Shown piece after piece: positions 8,746-23,059 of a stretch of 64,000 nt of DNA (position 1 is the stretch's first letter; every line of letters starts with the position of its first letter). Source of the stretch: Arenimonas metalli CF5-1 (GTDB taxonomy: Bacteria > Pseudomonadota > Gammaproteobacteria > Xanthomonadales > Xanthomonadaceae). A program made the translations under genes and the position numbers. The notes beneath the pieces were generated by a model. It did no database searches and was not told the origin of the DNA. It worked only from the letters and a program-made list of their open reading frames with translations. The stretch lies in assembly GCF_000747155.1 (NCBI RefSeq), contig NZ_AVCK01000001.1, positions 35,301-99,300 of the forward strand. The letters are read 5' to 3'.

Positions 8746-9273
8746 ATGAAAGCAACCGGAAACTTCGCTGCCTGCCAGGACGTCGACCCGATGGTCGCGC
8801 TGTCCGACGGCACGCGCGCGCACATCGACCACTGGGTCGCCAAGTTCCCGCCCGACCGCAAGCGCTCCGCCGTCATCCAGGGCCTGATGGCCGCGCAGGA
8901 GCAGAACGGCGGCTGGCTGAGCGACGAGATCATCGCCGCCACCGCCAAGTACCTGGGCCTGCCGCCGGTGTGGGCCTACGAAGTGGCGACGTTCTATTCG
9001 ATGTTCGACCTCGAGCCGGTCGGCCGGCACAAGGTCGCGATCTGCACCAACATCAGCTGCTGGCTCAACGGCGCCGAGGACATGGTCCGCCACTGCGAGC
9101 GCAAGCTCGGCATCAGGCACGGCGAGTCCACCCCGGACGGCCGCATCTTCCTCAAGATCGAGGAAGAGTGCGTCGCCGCCTGCGCCGCCGCGCCGGTCAT
9201 GCTGATCGACGGGCACTACCACGAGAAGCTCACCACCGCCCAGGTGGACGCGCTTCTGGACGGACTGGAGTAA
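8746..9273 (+). CDS. nuoE: NADH-quinone oxidoreductase subunit E
   Basis: 24-kDa thioredoxin-like subunit of the NADH-oxidising module, holding a [2Fe-2S] cluster. The four cysteines are visible as CTNISC and CVAAC (Cx4C and Cx3C) in the C-terminal half. At 175 residues it has the usual length. It is the first of the E-F-G module genes and lies 14 bp after nuoD. Confidence 0.96.
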   Translation: MKATGNFAACQDVDPMVALSDGTRAHIDHWVAKFPPDRKRSAVIQGLMAAQEQNGGWLSDEIIAATAKYLGLPPVWAYEVATFYSMFDLEPVGRHKVAICTNISCWLNGAEDMVRHCERKLGIRHGESTPDGRIFLKIEEECVAACAAAPVMLIDGHYHEKLTTAQVDALLDGLE

Positions 9274-9281
9274 GTCGGGCC

Positions 9282-10648
<1,367 letters not shown>

Positions 10649-10652
<4 letters not shown>

Positions 10653-12955
10653 GCGCCCAGCCGACCGCCCCGAACGCCGCGCCGGACGTGGTGAACATCG
10701 AGATCAACGGCGTCGCCATGACCGCGCCGAAGGGCTCGATGATCATCCAGGCCGCCGACAAGGCCGGCATCCCGGTGCCGCGCTTCTGCTACCACGAGAA
10801 GCTGCCGATCGCCGCCAACTGCCGCATGTGCCTGGTGGACGTCGAGAAGATGCCCAAGCCCGCGCCGGCCTGCGCCACGCCGGTGATGGAAGGCATGAAG
10901 GTCACCACCCAGACCAAGCGCGCGCTCGATGCGCAGCGCAACGTCATGGAGTTCCTGCTGATCAACCACCCGCTCGACTGCCCGATCTGCGACCAGGGCG
11001 GCGAGTGCGAGCTGCAGGATGTTTCGATGGGCTACGGCCGCTCGGTCTCGCGCTACGTCGACCGCAAGCGCGTGGTCGCCGACGAGGACCTGGGCCCGCT
11101 GGTCGCCACCGACATGACCCGCTGCATCCAGTGCACGCGCTGCATCCGCTTCACCGCGGACGTCGCCGGCACCTTCGAGCTCGGCGGCATGAACCGCGGC
11201 GAGCACCTGCAGATCGGCACCTACGACGGCAAGCCGCTGATGACCGAACTCTCGGGCAACGTCATCGACGTCTGCCCGGTCGGCGCGCTGACCAACAAGG
11301 TCTTCCGCTACCGCGCCCGTGCGTGGGAGCTGGTCGCCCGTGAATCCCTCGGCTACCACGACGCGCTGGGTTCGAACCTCTACCTGCACGCCCGCCGTGG
11401 CGACGTGCTGCGCACCGTGCCGCGCGACAACGAAGCGGTGAACGAGTGCTGGCTGTCGGACCGCGACCGCTATTCGCACCAGGGCCTGGGCGCCGCCGAC
11501 CGCGTCACCCGGCCGCTGCTGCGCGAGGGCGATGCCTGGCGCGAGGCTTCGTGGGACGAGGCGCTGGCGCAGGCCGCCAAGCTGGTGAAGAACGCCGGCG
11601 AATCGCTGGGCGTGCTGGCGCATCCCGCCACCTCGAACGAGGAGGGCGCGCTGCTGGCCTCGCTCGCCAAGGGCCTGGGCACCGGCCACGTCGACCATCG
11701 CCTGAAGGCGCTCGACTTCGCCGACGCCGCCTTCGCCGAAACCTTCGAACTGTCCGCCGCGGCCTTCGACACCGTCGACGCCGTGCTGCTGGTCGGCTGC
11801 AACCTCCGCCACGAGCTGCCGCTGCTGCACCAGCGCCTGCACAAGGCCGGCAAGCGCGGCGCCAAGGTGTTCGCCATCAACCCGGTGGATTTCGAGACCA
11901 CCTTCGCCGTCGCCGGCAAGCGCATCGTCGCGCCGTCGCAGCTGCCGGGCGCGCTCGCCGCGGTCGCGCAGGCCGCCGGTGCCTCGCTGCCCGCCGCGGT
12001 CGCCGCGCAGGACCACGACGGCGCCAAGGCCATGGCCGAGGCGCTGGCCAAGGCCGGCGGCAATGCCGTGATCGTGCTCGGCGAGCTGGCCGAGAACCAC
12101 GCCCAGGCCTCCTGGCTGCGCGCCGCCGCGCGTGCGCTGGCGACCGCCACCGGCGCGAAGCTCAACCGCATCCCGCAGGGCGCCAACGCCATCGGCCTCG
12201 CGCGCCACGGCGTGCGGCCGACGGGGCAGGGCATGCACGCCGGCGCCATGCTGGCGCAGCCGCTGACGGCGTACGTGCTGTACGGCATCGAGCCGCAGTA
12301 CGACTTCGCGCACGGCGCGCAGGCGCTCAAGGCGCTGGCGTCGGCCCAGGTCGTCGTGTTCGCCGCCTACGCCAGCGACGAGCTGAAGAAGCTCGCGCAC
12401 GTCATCCTGCCGATCGGCCTGCTGCCCGAGGTCGAGGCCACGCTCACCAACCTCGACGGCACCGACCAGGCCACCCAGACCGGCGGCAAGCTGCCGGGCG
12501 AGGCCCGCGCCGGCTGGCGCGTGCTGCGCGCCTTGGGCGGCCAGATGGGCCTGCCGGGCTTCGAGTTCACCGACCTGCACGGCCTGCGCGCCGCGCTGGC
12601 GCCCGAGGCGCCGGGGCAGGGCACGGGCCTGGCCGAGGCCGGCAAGGCCGATCCGGGGCTCGAGCGCATCACCAGCACGCCGATCTACCGCGGCGACGCG
12701 GTGCTGCGCCGCGCCGCGGCGCTGAACGCGCATCCGCTGACCCACGGCGCCCGCATCGTGCTGCACCCGGAGGAAGCGCTGTCGCGCGGCCTGTCCGAGG
12801 GCGGCATGGCCAAGGTCGGCGACGGCATCGGCAGCGCGGCGCTGCCGGTGGCCATCAGCGCGCGCGTGGCGAAGGGCGCGGTGTGGATCGAGAGCGGCTA
12901 CGAGGCGACGGCGCCGATGTCGCCGACCGCGCGCCTCGCGGTGGTGGGAGCCTGA
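10649..12955 (+). CDS. nuoG: NADH-quinone oxidoreductase subunit G
   Basis: 75-kDa iron-sulfur subunit with a molybdopterin-oxidoreductase-like body. The N-terminal ferredoxin domain has [10 protein letters not shown], then the His/Cys cluster region [16 protein letters not shown], and [10 protein letters not shown] for a [4Fe-4S] cluster. The C-terminal 500 residues are the catalytically inactive molybdopterin-binding fold. Length 768, shorter than E. coli NuoG (about 900) but usual for this group. ATGA overlap with nuoF. Confidence 0.96.
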
Positions 12956-12956
12956 G

Positions 12957-14015
12957 ATGATCGACGCGATCCGCGACTTCCTCCTGGCCTACGGCGACCT
13001 GGGCCTGGTGGCCTGGACCCTGGCCAAGATCATCGTCATCGTCCTGCCGATCACCATCGGCGTGGCCTTCTTCACCCTGTTCGAGCGCAAGGTGATCGGC
13101 TGGATGCACGTGCGCCAGGGCCCGCAGTACATCGGCGGCTTCCTCGGCATCGGCGTCATCCAGGCCTTCGCCGACGTGTTCAAGATGCTGTTCAAGGAGC
13201 TGGTGATCCCGGCCAACGCCAGCCCGCTGCTGTTCCGGCTGGCGCCGCTGCTGGCGCTGGCGCCGGCGTTCGCGGCCTGGGCGGTCATTCCGTTCGACGA
13301 GGGCGTGGTGCTGGCCGACGTCGATGCCGGCCTGCTGGTGCTGCTGGCCCTGACCTCGATGGGCGTGTACGGCATCATCGTCGGCGGCTGGGCCTCGAAC
13401 TCCAAGTACGCCATCCTCGGCTCGCTGCGTTCGGCGGCCCAGGTGGTGAGCTACGAGATCGCGATGGGCTTCGCCCTGGTCGGCGTGCTGGTCGCCGCCG
13501 GCACCATGAACCTCACCCAGATCGTGCACGCCCAGCAGGGCAGCCTCGGCATCGGCGAGTGGTTCATGTGGCCGTTGTTCCCGCTGTTCGTCATCTACTT
13601 CATCTCCGGCGTGGCCGAGACCAACCGCGCGCCCTTCGACGTCGCCGAGGGCGAGTCCGAGATCGTCGCCGGCTTCCACGTCGAGTACTCCGGTTCGGCC
13701 TTCGCGATCTTCTTCCTCGCTGAATACGCCAACATGATGCTGGTCAGCCTGCTGACCTCGATCCTGTTCATGGGCGGCTGGCTGTCGCCGTTCCCGCCCT
13801 CGTGGGGCTTCCTGGGCGAGCCGGGCTGGTGGTGGCTGGCGCTGAAGTTCGCGTTCTTCGCCTTCTGCTTCGTCTGGTTCCGCGCCTCGTTCCCGCGCTA
13901 CCGCTACGACCAGATCATGCGCCTGGGCTGGAAGATCTTCATTCCGATCACGATCGCCTGGATCTTCGTGACCGCCATCATGGCCTACAACAATTGGTTC
14001 ACGGTCGGGGCCTGA
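12957..14015 (+). CDS. nuoH: NADH-quinone oxidoreductase subunit H
   Basis: Membrane subunit that joins the two arms and lines the quinone channel. The 352-residue protein contains [20 protein letters not shown] near the N-terminus and the conserved loop [20 protein letters not shown], both complex I hallmarks, within about eight helices. Starts one base after the nuoG stop. Confidence 0.97.
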   Translation: MIDAIRDFLLAYGDLGLVAWTLAKIIVIVLPITIGVAFFTLFERKVIGWMHVRQGPQYIGGFLGIGVIQAFADVFKMLFKELVIPANASPLLFRLAPLLALAPAFAAWAVIPFDEGVVLADVDAGLLVLLALTSMGVYGIIVGGWASNSKYAILGSLRSAAQVVSYEIAMGFALVGVLVAAGTMNLTQIVHAQQGSLGIGEWFMWPLFPLFVIYFISGVAETNRAPFDVAEGESEIVAGFHVEYSGSAFAIFFLAEYANMMLVSLLTSILFMGGWLSPFPPSWGFLGEPGWWWLALKFAFFAFCFVWFRASFPRYRYDQIMRLGWKIFIPITIAWIFVTAIMAYNNWFTVGA

Positions 14016-14022
14016 GGACGCT

Positions 14023-14511
14023 ATGAACCAGATCAAGAACTACCTCAAGAGCCTGCTGCTGCTGGAGCTGCTGGCCGGCCTGAAGCTGACGCTGGGCTAC
14101 ATGTTCAAGCCCACGTACACGCTCAACTACCCGTACGAGAAGACCCCGCAGTCGCCGCGCTTCCGCGGCCTGCACGCGCTGCGCCGCTACCCGAACGGCG
14201 AAGAGCGCTGCATCGCCTGCAAGCTGTGCGAGGCGGTGTGCCCGGCGCTGGCGATCACCATCGACTCCGAGCCGCGCGCCGATGGCTCGCGCCGCACCAC
14301 CCGCTACGAGATCGACCTGTTCAAGTGCATCTACTGCGGCTTCTGCGAGGAAAGCTGCCCGGTGGACTCGATCGTCGAGACCCACATCCACGAATACCAC
14401 TTCGAGAAGCGCGGCGAGAACGTGGTCGGCAAGCTGCAGCTGCTGGCCATCGGCGACCGCTTCGAGGCGGAAATCGCCGAGCGGCGCGCCGTCGACGCGG
14501 CCTACCGCTGA
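14023..14511 (+). CDS. nuoI: NADH-quinone oxidoreductase subunit I
   Basis: 23-kDa ferredoxin-type subunit carrying clusters N6a and N6b. Two classical 8-iron motifs are present: [12 protein letters not shown] and [16 protein letters not shown], each CxxCxxCxxxCP. The 162-residue length is standard, with an N-terminal amphipathic segment that contacts the membrane arm. Confidence 0.97.
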   Translation: MNQIKNYLKSLLLLELLAGLKLTLGYMFKPTYTLNYPYEKTPQSPRFRGLHALRRYPNGEERCIACKLCEAVCPALAITIDSEPRADGSRRTTRYEIDLFKCIYCGFCEESCPVDSIVETHIHEYHFEKRGENVVGKLQLLAIGDRFEAEIAERRAVDAAYR

Positions 14512-14527
14512 GGCAGGGGACGAACCC

Positions 14528-15145
14528 ATGACCTACCAACTCTTCGCTTTCTACGCCTTCGCCACCGTCACCGTGCTCGCGGCGCTGGGCGTGATCCTGG
14601 CGCGCAACCCGGTGCACGCGGTGCTCAGCCTCGTGCTCGCCTTCTTCTCCACCGCCTGCCTGTGGCTGCTGCTGCAGGCCGAGTTCCTCGGCGTGGTGCT
14701 GGTGCTGGTGTACATCGGCGCCGTGATGGTGCTGTTCCTGTTCGTGGTGATGATGCTCGACATCAACACCACGCCGATGCGCGAGGGCTTCACCCGCTAC
14801 CTGCCGCTGACCGGCGCGGTGGTGGTGGTGATGGCGGCCGAGATGGTGCTGCTGATCGGCGGCAAGCGCTTCGAGGTCGGCCTGTCCTCGGTGGACCCGG
14901 CGGCCGCCGCCGGCAAGACCAACCTGCAGTGGATCGGCGAGACCCTGTTCAGCAAGTACATCCTGCCGTTCGAGATCGCGGCGGTGATCCTGACCGTGGC
15001 CCTGGTGGTGGCGGTGATGCTGACCCTGCGCCGCCGCCCCGGCACCAAGCACCAGGACGCCGGCCGTCAGGTGGCCGTGCGCGCCGAGGACCGCGTGCGC
15101 CTGGTCAAGGTGCCGTCCGAACCCCGCCAGGAGGGCAACCCGTGA
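14528..15145 (+). CDS. nuoJ: NADH-quinone oxidoreductase subunit J
   Basis: Membrane-arm subunit, 205 residues with five predicted helices. The third helix region [16 protein letters not shown] is typical of NuoJ/ND6. I chose ATG 14528 ([11 protein letters not shown]), which gives the family N-terminus. The last four bases overlap the GTG start of nuoK (GTGA). Confidence 0.94.
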   Translation: MTYQLFAFYAFATVTVLAALGVILARNPVHAVLSLVLAFFSTACLWLLLQAEFLGVVLVLVYIGAVMVLFLFVVMMLDINTTPMREGFTRYLPLTGAVVVVMAAEMVLLIGGKRFEVGLSSVDPAAAAGKTNLQWIGETLFSKYILPFEIAAVILTVALVVAVMLTLRRRPGTKHQDAGRQVAVRAEDRVRLVKVPSEPRQEGNP

Positions 15146-15447
15146 TCAGCCTCGGCCATTACCTCGCGCTGGGCGCGGTGCTGTTCTGCATCAGCGTCGC
15201 CGGCATCTTCATCAACCGCAAGAACGTCATCGTGCTGCTGATGTGCATCGAGCTGATGCTGCTGGCGGTGAACATCAACTTCGTGGCCTTCTCGCGCTTC
15301 CTCGGCGACGTCTCGGGCCAGATCTTCGTGTTCTTCATCCTGACCGTGGCCGCCGCCGAGGCCGCCATCGGCCTGGCCATCCTGGTGACGCTGTTCCGCA
15401 ACAAGCGGACCATCAACGTCGCCGAACTCGATTCCCTGAAGGGCTGA
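15142..15447 (+). CDS. nuoK: NADH-quinone oxidoreductase subunit K
   Basis: Small membrane subunit (101 residues, three helices) with the conserved membrane glutamates in [13 protein letters not shown] and [11 protein letters not shown] used for proton coupling. It starts with GTG at 15142, overlapping nuoJ by four bases, preceded by CAGGAGGG. Confidence 0.96.
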   Translation: MISLGHYLALGAVLFCISVAGIFINRKNVIVLLMCIELMLLAVNINFVAFSRFLGDVSGQIFVFFILTVAAAEAAIGLAILVTLFRNKRTINVAELDSLKG

Positions 15448-15454
15448 GCGCGCC

Positions 15455-17593
<2,139 letters not shown>

Positions 17594-17612
17594 GACCCAC
17601 AAGGAAGACCTG

Positions 17613-19142
17613 ATGGATGCCAACTGGCCCCTGCTGAGCGTGCTGATCTGGCTGCCGATCCTCGGCGGCCTGCTCACGCTGGCCTTCGGCGACGCCCGCG
17701 CGAACCAGGGCAAGGTGTTCGCCCTCGTGGTGGCGCTGGCGACCTTCGCCGCCAGCCTGCTGCTGTTCGCCGGCCACGACGTCGCCTCCCCGGCGATGCG
17801 CTTCGTCGAAGACCACGCCTGGATCCCCAGCTTCGACATCCGCTACGCCCTGGGCGTGGACGGCATCTCGATCGCGCTGATCGCCCTGACCACGCTCACC
17901 TCGGTGCTTGTGCTGGTCGGCTCGTGGACGTCGATCGACCGCCGCGCTCACCAGTACTTCGCCGCCTTCCTGGTGCTCGAGGGCCTGATGGTGGGCGTGT
18001 TCGCCGCGCTCGACGCCATGCTGTTCTACGTGTTCTTCGAAGGCATGCTGATCCCGATGTTCATCATCATCGGCGTCTGGGGCGGCCCGAAGCGCGTGTA
18101 CGCGTCGATCAAGTTCTTCCTTTACACCTTCCTGGGCTCGGTCTTCATGCTGATCGGCTTGGTGTACCTGTACCTGCGCACGGTGGAGGCGGGCGACCCC
18201 AGCTTCATGCTGGCCGACCTGTACGCCCTGAAGCTGACCGCCACCGAGCAGACCTGGCTGTTCTTTGCCTTCCTGGCGGCGTTCGCGGTCAAGGTGCCGA
18301 TGTTCCCGGTCCACACCTGGTTGCCCGACGCCCACGTCGAGGCGCCGACCGGCGGCTCGGTGATCCTGGCGGCGATCATGCTCAAGATCGGCGGCTACGG
18401 CTTCCTGCGCTTCACCCTGCCGATCGTGCCCGACGCGGGGCAGGAGTGGGCCTGGCTGGTGATCGCGCTGTCGCTGGCGGCCGTGGTCTACATCGGCCTG
18501 GTGGCGCTGGTGCAGGAGGACATGAAGAAGCTGATCGCGTACTCGTCGATCGCGCACATGGGCTTCGTCACCCTCGGCACCTTCATCGCCTTCGCGCTGG
18601 TGCGCGAGCTGGGCAGCACCGACGCCGCCCAGCTGGGCCTGCAGGGCGCGATGGTGCAGATGATCTCGCACGGCTTCATCTCCGGCGCGATGTTCTCCTG
18701 CGTCGGCGTGGTCTACGACCGCATGCACAGCCGCATGATCCGCGACTACGGCGGGGTGGCGAACACCATGCCGTGGTTCGCCGCCTTCTTCGTGTTCTTC
18801 GCGATGGCCAACTCGGGCCTGCCGGGCACGTCCGGCTTCGTCGGCGAGTTCATGGTCATCCTGGCCGCGTTCCAGCACAACGTGTGGGTGGCCTTCGCGG
18901 CCGGCTTCACGCTGATCCTGGGCGCCGCGTACACGCTGTGGATGGTCAAGCGCGTGATCTTCGGCGAGGTGGCCAACCACCACGTCGCCGAACTGACCGA
19001 CATCAACGGCCGCGAGGTCCTGGTGCTGGGCGTGTTCGCGCTCGGCACGCTGGCGCTGGGCGTCTATCCCAAGCCGCTGACCGACCTCATGGAAGCACCG
19101 ATCGCGCAGCTGCTCACCCAGCTCGCCGCCACCAAGCTGTAA
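17613..19142 (+). CDS. nuoM: NADH-quinone oxidoreductase subunit M
   Basis: Antiporter-like proton-pumping subunit, 509 residues, about 14 helices. The conserved FFEGMLIPMFIIIGVWGG, KVPMFPVHTWLPDAHVEAP and EDMKKLIAYSSIAHMGFV segments are present. AAGGAAG ribosome site shortly before ATG 17613. Confidence 0.97.
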   Translation: MDANWPLLSVLIWLPILGGLLTLAFGDARANQGKVFALVVALATFAASLLLFAGHDVASPAMRFVEDHAWIPSFDIRYALGVDGISIALIALTTLTSVLVLVGSWTSIDRRAHQYFAAFLVLEGLMVGVFAALDAMLFYVFFEGMLIPMFIIIGVWGGPKRVYASIKFFLYTFLGSVFMLIGLVYLYLRTVEAGDPSFMLADLYALKLTATEQTWLFFAFLAAFAVKVPMFPVHTWLPDAHVEAPTGGSVILAAIMLKIGGYGFLRFTLPIVPDAGQEWAWLVIALSLAAVVYIGLVALVQEDMKKLIAYSSIAHMGFVTLGTFIAFALVRELGSTDAAQLGLQGAMVQMISHGFISGAMFSCVGVVYDRMHSRMIRDYGGVANTMPWFAAFFVFFAMANSGLPGTSGFVGEFMVILAAFQHNVWVAFAAGFTLILGAAYTLWMVKRVIFGEVANHHVAELTDINGREVLVLGVFALGTLALGVYPKPLTDLMEAPIAQLLTQLAATKL

Positions 19143-19152
19143 GGGAATCCGA

Positions 19153-20604
19153 ATGGCCTTGCCGATGCCCACCCTCGCCGACCTGGTACCGCTGGGACCG
19201 GAAATCTTCGTCTGCGGCGCGGCCTTCGCGCTGCTGATGGTGGACCTGTTCCTGTCCGACCAGCGCCGCGGCCTGACCCACTTCCTGGCCCTGTTCATCC
19301 TGGCCGCGGCGGCGGTGCTGACCGCGCGCGACATGGCGATGGCGCCGGTGTACGGCTTCGCCGACCTGTTCGTGCGCGACACCGCCAGCGACGTGCTCAA
19401 GCTGGCCGTGTACGTGGTGGCGGGCGCGTCCTTCGTCTACGCCAAGCCCTACCTGCAGGACCGCGGGCTGTTCAAGGGCGAGTTCTACGCGCTCGGCCTG
19501 TTCTCGGTGCTGGGCATGATGCTGATGATCTCGGCCAACAGCATGCTGGTGCTGTACCTCGGCCTGGAGCTGCTGGCCCTGAGCAGCTACGGCCTGGTCG
19601 GCATGGACCGCGACAACCCGCGTTCGTCCGAGGCGGCGATGAAGTACATCGTGCTGGGCTCGCTGGCCTCCGGCATGCTGCTGTACGGCATGTCCATGGT
19701 CTACGGCGCCACCGGCAGCCTGCAGCTGGGCGAGATCCACGCCGCCGCGGCCAGCACCGGCGACCGCACGCTGCTGCTGTTCGGCGTGGTGTTCATGCTG
19801 GTCGGCATCGCCTTCAAGTTCGGTGCGGCGCCGTTCCACATGTGGCTGCCCGACGTCTACCACGGCGCGCCGACCGCGATCACGCTGTTCATCGGCTCGG
19901 CGCCCAAGCTGGCCGCGTTCGGCATGGCCTACCGCCTGCTCGAATCCGGCGTCGGCCCGGTCGACGCCTACTGGCAGGACATGGTGGCCTGGCTGGCGGC
20001 GCTGTCGCTGGTGATCGGCAACCTGGTGGCGCTGGTGCAGACCAACCTCAAGCGCATGCTGGCGTACTCGACCATCTCGCACGTCGGCTTCCTGTTCATG
20101 GGCCTGGCGCAGGGCGGGCAGGTGGGTTACTCGGCGGCGATGTTCTACGCCATCAGCTACGCGGTGATGTCCACCGCCGCCTTCGGCGCCATCCTGCTGC
20201 TGTCGCGCAAGGGCTTCGAGGCCGAGGACATCGCCGACTTCAAGGGCCTGTGGGCGCGCAACCCGACCCAGGCCACGCTCGTGATGTTCGTGATGGCCTC
20301 GCTGGCCGGCGTGCCGCCGTTCCTGGGCTTCTGGGCCAAGCTCGAAGTGCTGCGCGCGGCGGTCGATGCCGGCCTGCTGTGGCTGGCGATCGTCGGCGTG
20401 GTGGCGGCCGTGGTCGGCGCCTTCTACTACCTGCGCCTGGTCAAGGTGATGTTCTTCGACGAGCCGGAAGGCGAGGGCGCGCGCATCCATCCGGACGGCC
20501 ACGTGCGCGTGCTGTTCGCCGTCAACGCGGTGGCGCTGCTGGTGCTGGGCCTGTTCGCGGAGTGGATCCTGGCCTGGTGCCGGGTCGCGTTCCCGGTCGC
20601 CTGA
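19153..20604 (+). CDS. nuoN: NADH-quinone oxidoreductase subunit N
   Basis: Third antiporter-like subunit, 483 residues. Visible hallmarks are LYLGLELLALSSYGLVGMDR, KFGAAPFHMWLPDVYHGAP and NLKRMLAYSTISHVGFLFMG. It ends the operon. A GC-rich inverted repeat (GCCGGC-TTC-GCCGGC, 20631-20645) follows about 27 bp later but lacks a T run; it overlaps the spacer of the next promoter. Confidence 0.97.
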   Translation: MALPMPTLADLVPLGPEIFVCGAAFALLMVDLFLSDQRRGLTHFLALFILAAAAVLTARDMAMAPVYGFADLFVRDTASDVLKLAVYVVAGASFVYAKPYLQDRGLFKGEFYALGLFSVLGMMLMISANSMLVLYLGLELLALSSYGLVGMDRDNPRSSEAAMKYIVLGSLASGMLLYGMSMVYGATGSLQLGEIHAAAASTGDRTLLLFGVVFMLVGIAFKFGAAPFHMWLPDVYHGAPTAITLFIGSAPKLAAFGMAYRLLESGVGPVDAYWQDMVAWLAALSLVIGNLVALVQTNLKRMLAYSTISHVGFLFMGLAQGGQVGYSAAMFYAISYAVMSTAAFGAILLLSRKGFEAEDIADFKGLWARNPTQATLVMFVMASLAGVPPFLGFWAKLEVLRAAVDAGLLWLAIVGVVAAVVGAFYYLRLVKVMFFDEPEGEGARIHPDGHVRVLFAVNAVALLVLGLFAEWILAWCRVAFPVA

Positions 20605-20625
20605 ACCGCTCGATCATCATTGGGC

Positions 20626-20655
20626 TTGCGCCGGCTTCGCCGGCCCCCCTATAAT
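20626..20655 (+). promoter_or_regulatory. Promoter of the initiator tRNA gene
   Basis: TTGCGC at 20626-20631 and a perfect TATAAT at 20650-20655, with an 18-bp spacer. The start point would fall a few bases before the tRNA at 20669. The spacer contains most of a GC-rich inverted repeat. Confidence 0.7.
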
Positions 20656-20668
20656 GCGCGTCTACTGC

Positions 20669-20745
20669 TGCGGGGTGGAGCAGTCTGGCAGCTCGTCGGG
20701 CTCATAACCCGAAGGTCGCAGGTTCAAATCCTGCCCCCGCTACCA
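20669..20745 (+). tRNA. Initiator tRNA-Met (fMet), anticodon CAT
   Basis: A 77-nt tRNA with CCA encoded. The anticodon stem TCGGG/CCCGA around loop CTCATAA contains the three consecutive G-C pairs specific to initiator tRNA. Position 1 is T and position 72 is T, so the first acceptor pair is unpaired, as required for initiators; E. coli uses C and A at these positions. It precedes rimP-nusA-infB, as metY does in E. coli. Confidence 0.96.
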
Positions 20746-20842
20746 GTTTCTGGCCTTGAACCGAAAGGACTCATTGCCAAGGCTTTTTCCCTCGGGTCGG
20801 CCCAGTTGGCGGCCCCGGGAAGCCGGAACCTGGATGTACCGG

Positions 20843-20870
20843 AAAAGGGCCTCACGGCCCTTTTTTGTTT
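20843..20870 (+). terminator. Rho-independent terminator between tRNA-fMet and rimP
   Basis: Stem GGGCC-TCAC-GGCCC extended by AAAA upstream and TTTT downstream, followed by TTTTTTGTTTT. It would end the tRNA transcript and perhaps attenuate read-through into rimP, whose start is 39 bp further on. Confidence 0.85.
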
Positions 20871-20908
20871 TCGAAATTCCGCAAACGCAAAGGCACAGGA
20901 CCGAACCG

Positions 20909-21442
20909 ATGACCGGCAAGGCGACTGAAATCGGCGAACTGCTCGCACCCACGGTCGAGGCCCTGGGCCTGGAGCTGCTGGGCATCGAGTTCGCGCCCAC
21001 CGGCCACAGCGCGCTGCTGCGCCTGTACATCGATGCGCCCGGCCGCCTGGTCGGCATCGAGGACTGCGAGGCGGTGAGCCGCGAAGTGGCCGCGGTGCTC
21101 GACGTCGAGGACCCGATCACCTCGCAGTACACGCTGGAAGTGTCCTCGCCCGGCATCGACCGCCCGCTGTTCACCGCCGAGCAGTTCGGCCGCTTCGTCG
21201 GCGAACAGGCCAAGCTGACCCTGCGCATGGCGCAGGACGGCCGCCGCCGCTTCATCGCCCGCATCACCGGCGTCGAGGGCGACGTGGTGCTGCTGGCGCA
21301 CGAGGCCGGCGACATGCGCGTGCCGCACGACAACATCGAGAAGGCGCGCCTGGTCCCGGACCTGGTCGCCCTGGGCCTGGCGGCCCAGCCCAAGCCCACC
21401 GGCCCGGGCGGCACCCGCCGCAAGGCCAAGAAAGAATCCTGA
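20909..21442 (+). CDS. rimP: Ribosome maturation factor RimP
   Basis: Helps assemble the 30S ribosomal subunit. The 177-residue protein shows the family core: LGLELLGIEF, RLYIDAPG, IEDCEAVSREVAAVLDVEDP and YTLEVSSPGIDRPLF. I chose ATG 20909 (MTGKATEIGELL), after GCACAGGA; longer in-frame starts would run back through the terminator. It is first in the classical rimP-nusA-infB-rbfA-truB cluster. Confidence 0.95.
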   Translation: MTGKATEIGELLAPTVEALGLELLGIEFAPTGHSALLRLYIDAPGRLVGIEDCEAVSREVAAVLDVEDPITSQYTLEVSSPGIDRPLFTAEQFGRFVGEQAKLTLRMAQDGRRRFIARITGVEGDVVLLAHEAGDMRVPHDNIEKARLVPDLVALGLAAQPKPTGPGGTRRKAKKES

Positions 21443-21489
21443 TCAAAACCCCGGGGCGGTTGATCCACCCCTGACGGAGCTGGAAAAAG

Positions 21490-22977
21490 ATGAGCAAGGA
21501 ACTGTTGCTGGTGATGGAAGCGGTGGCCAACGAGAAGGGCGTGCCGCGCGCCGTGATCATCGAGGCGATGGAGGCCGCGCTGGCCTCGGCCGCCAAGAAG
21601 CGCTACCACGAGCAGGACGTGTCCGTGCGCGTGTCCATCGACCCGAAGGACGGCAGCTACGAAACCTTCCGCCGCTGGGAAGTGGTGGCCGACGACGTCG
21701 TGATGGAGTCGCCCGAGCGCCAGATCCGCCTGATGGACGCGGTCGACGAGAAGGAAGGCGCCCAGGTCGGCGACTTCATCGAGGAGCAGGTCGAGAACGC
21801 CGAGTTCGGCCGCATCGCCGCCCAAGCCGCCAAGCAGGTCATCGTGCAGCGCGTCCGCGAGGCCGAGCGCGCCCAGGTGCTCGACGCCTGGCGCGACCGC
21901 GTCGGCGAGCTGGTGAACGGCATCGTCAAGCGCGTCGAGCGCGGCAACGTGTTCGTCGACCTCGGCGGCAACGCCGAAGCCTTCATCCCGAAGGACAAGG
22001 CCATCCCGCGCGACGTGCTGCGCCCCGGCGACCGCGTCCGCGGCTACCTGCTGGACGTGCGCGCCGAGCAGCGCGGCCCGCAGCTGTTCATCAGCCGCAC
22101 CGCGCCGGAGTTCATGATCGAGCTGTTCAAGCTCGAGGTGCCGGAAGTCGGCCAGGGCCTGGTCGAGATCAAGGCCGCCGCCCGCGACCCGGGTGACCGC
22201 GCCAAGATCGCCGTGCTCGCCCACGACCACCGCACCGATCCCATCGGCGCCTGCATCGGCATGCGCGGTTCGCGCGTGCAGGCCGTGAGCAACGAGCTCA
22301 ACGGCGAGCGCATCGACATCGTGCTGTGGTCGGACAACCCGGCGCAGTTCGTGATCAACGCCATGGCCCCGGCCGAAGTGCAGTCGATCATCGTCGACGA
22401 AGAGAAGCACTCGATGGACCTCGCCGTCGCCGAGGACAAGCTGGCCCAGGCCATCGGCAAGGGCGGCCAGAACGTCCGCCTCGCCAGCCGCCTGACCGGC
22501 TGGCAGCTCAACGTGATGACCCAGGACCAGGTCACCGCCAAGTCCGAGACCGAGCAGGCCACCGCGCGCCAGCTGTTCATGGACAAGCTCGAGGTCGACG
22601 AGGAGATCGCCGGCATCCTGGTCGCCGAGGGCTTCAGCACCGTCGAGGAAATCGCCTACGTGCCGGCCGCCGAGCTGCTGGCGGTGGAAGGCTTCGACGA
22701 CGACATCGTCGAGGAGCTGCGCGCCCGCGCCCGCGACGCGCTGCTCACCGAGGCCCTGGCGGTCGAGGAAGAGATCGAGGAGCACAAGCCGGCCGACGAC
22801 CTGCTGTCGCTGGACGGCATGGACGAGGCGCTGGCCTACACCCTGGCCGGCCGCGGCATCGTCACCCGCGACGACCTCGCCGACCTGGCCACCGACGACC
22901 TCACCGACATCGAGGACATGGACGCCGATCGCGCCGCCAAGCTGATCATGGCCGCGCGCGCGCACTGGTTCGAGTAA
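21490..22977 (+). CDS. nusA: Transcription termination/antitermination factor NusA
   Basis: RNA-polymerase-associated factor that controls pausing, termination and antitermination. The 495-residue length fits. Order: N-terminal polymerase-binding domain ([20 protein letters not shown]), S1 domain ([19 protein letters not shown]), two KH domains ([14 protein letters not shown] and [23 protein letters not shown]), then two acidic helix-hairpin repeats in the last 140 residues, as in E. coli. An AGCTGGAAAAAG leader precedes ATG 21490. Confidence 0.97.
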   Translation: MSKELLLVMEAVANEKGVPRAVIIEAMEAALASAAKKRYHEQDVSVRVSIDPKDGSYETFRRWEVVADDVVMESPERQIRLMDAVDEKEGAQVGDFIEEQVENAEFGRIAAQAAKQVIVQRVREAERAQVLDAWRDRVGELVNGIVKRVERGNVFVDLGGNAEAFIPKDKAIPRDVLRPGDRVRGYLLDVRAEQRGPQLFISRTAPEFMIELFKLEVPEVGQGLVEIKAAARDPGDRAKIAVLAHDHRTDPIGACIGMRGSRVQAVSNELNGERIDIVLWSDNPAQFVINAMAPAEVQSIIVDEEKHSMDLAVAEDKLAQAIGKGGQNVRLASRLTGWQLNVMTQDQVTAKSETEQATARQLFMDKLEVDEEIAGILVAEGFSTVEEIAYVPAAELLAVEGFDDDIVEELRARARDALLTEALAVEEEIEEHKPADDLLSLDGMDEALAYTLAGRGIVTRDDLADLATDDLTDIEDMDADRAAKLIMAARAHWFE

Positions 22978-23059
22978 TCGCCCCGCCTGCGTTTGTTCCA
23001 AGTCGTTCCCCGCACCACCACGCGCGCCCCGGCGCGCCGCCCCAAGGAATCACCAACCA

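Noticed and set aside
20631..20645. Inverted repeat after nuoN as a terminator
   Set aside because: The stem GCCGGC-TTC-GCCGGC has no T run and lies inside the spacer of the tRNA promoter; a role in ending nuo transcription is possible but not supported.
20756..20908. N-terminal extension of rimP
   Set aside because: It would run through the tRNA-fMet terminator; RimP proteins start at the MTGKATEIGELL position.
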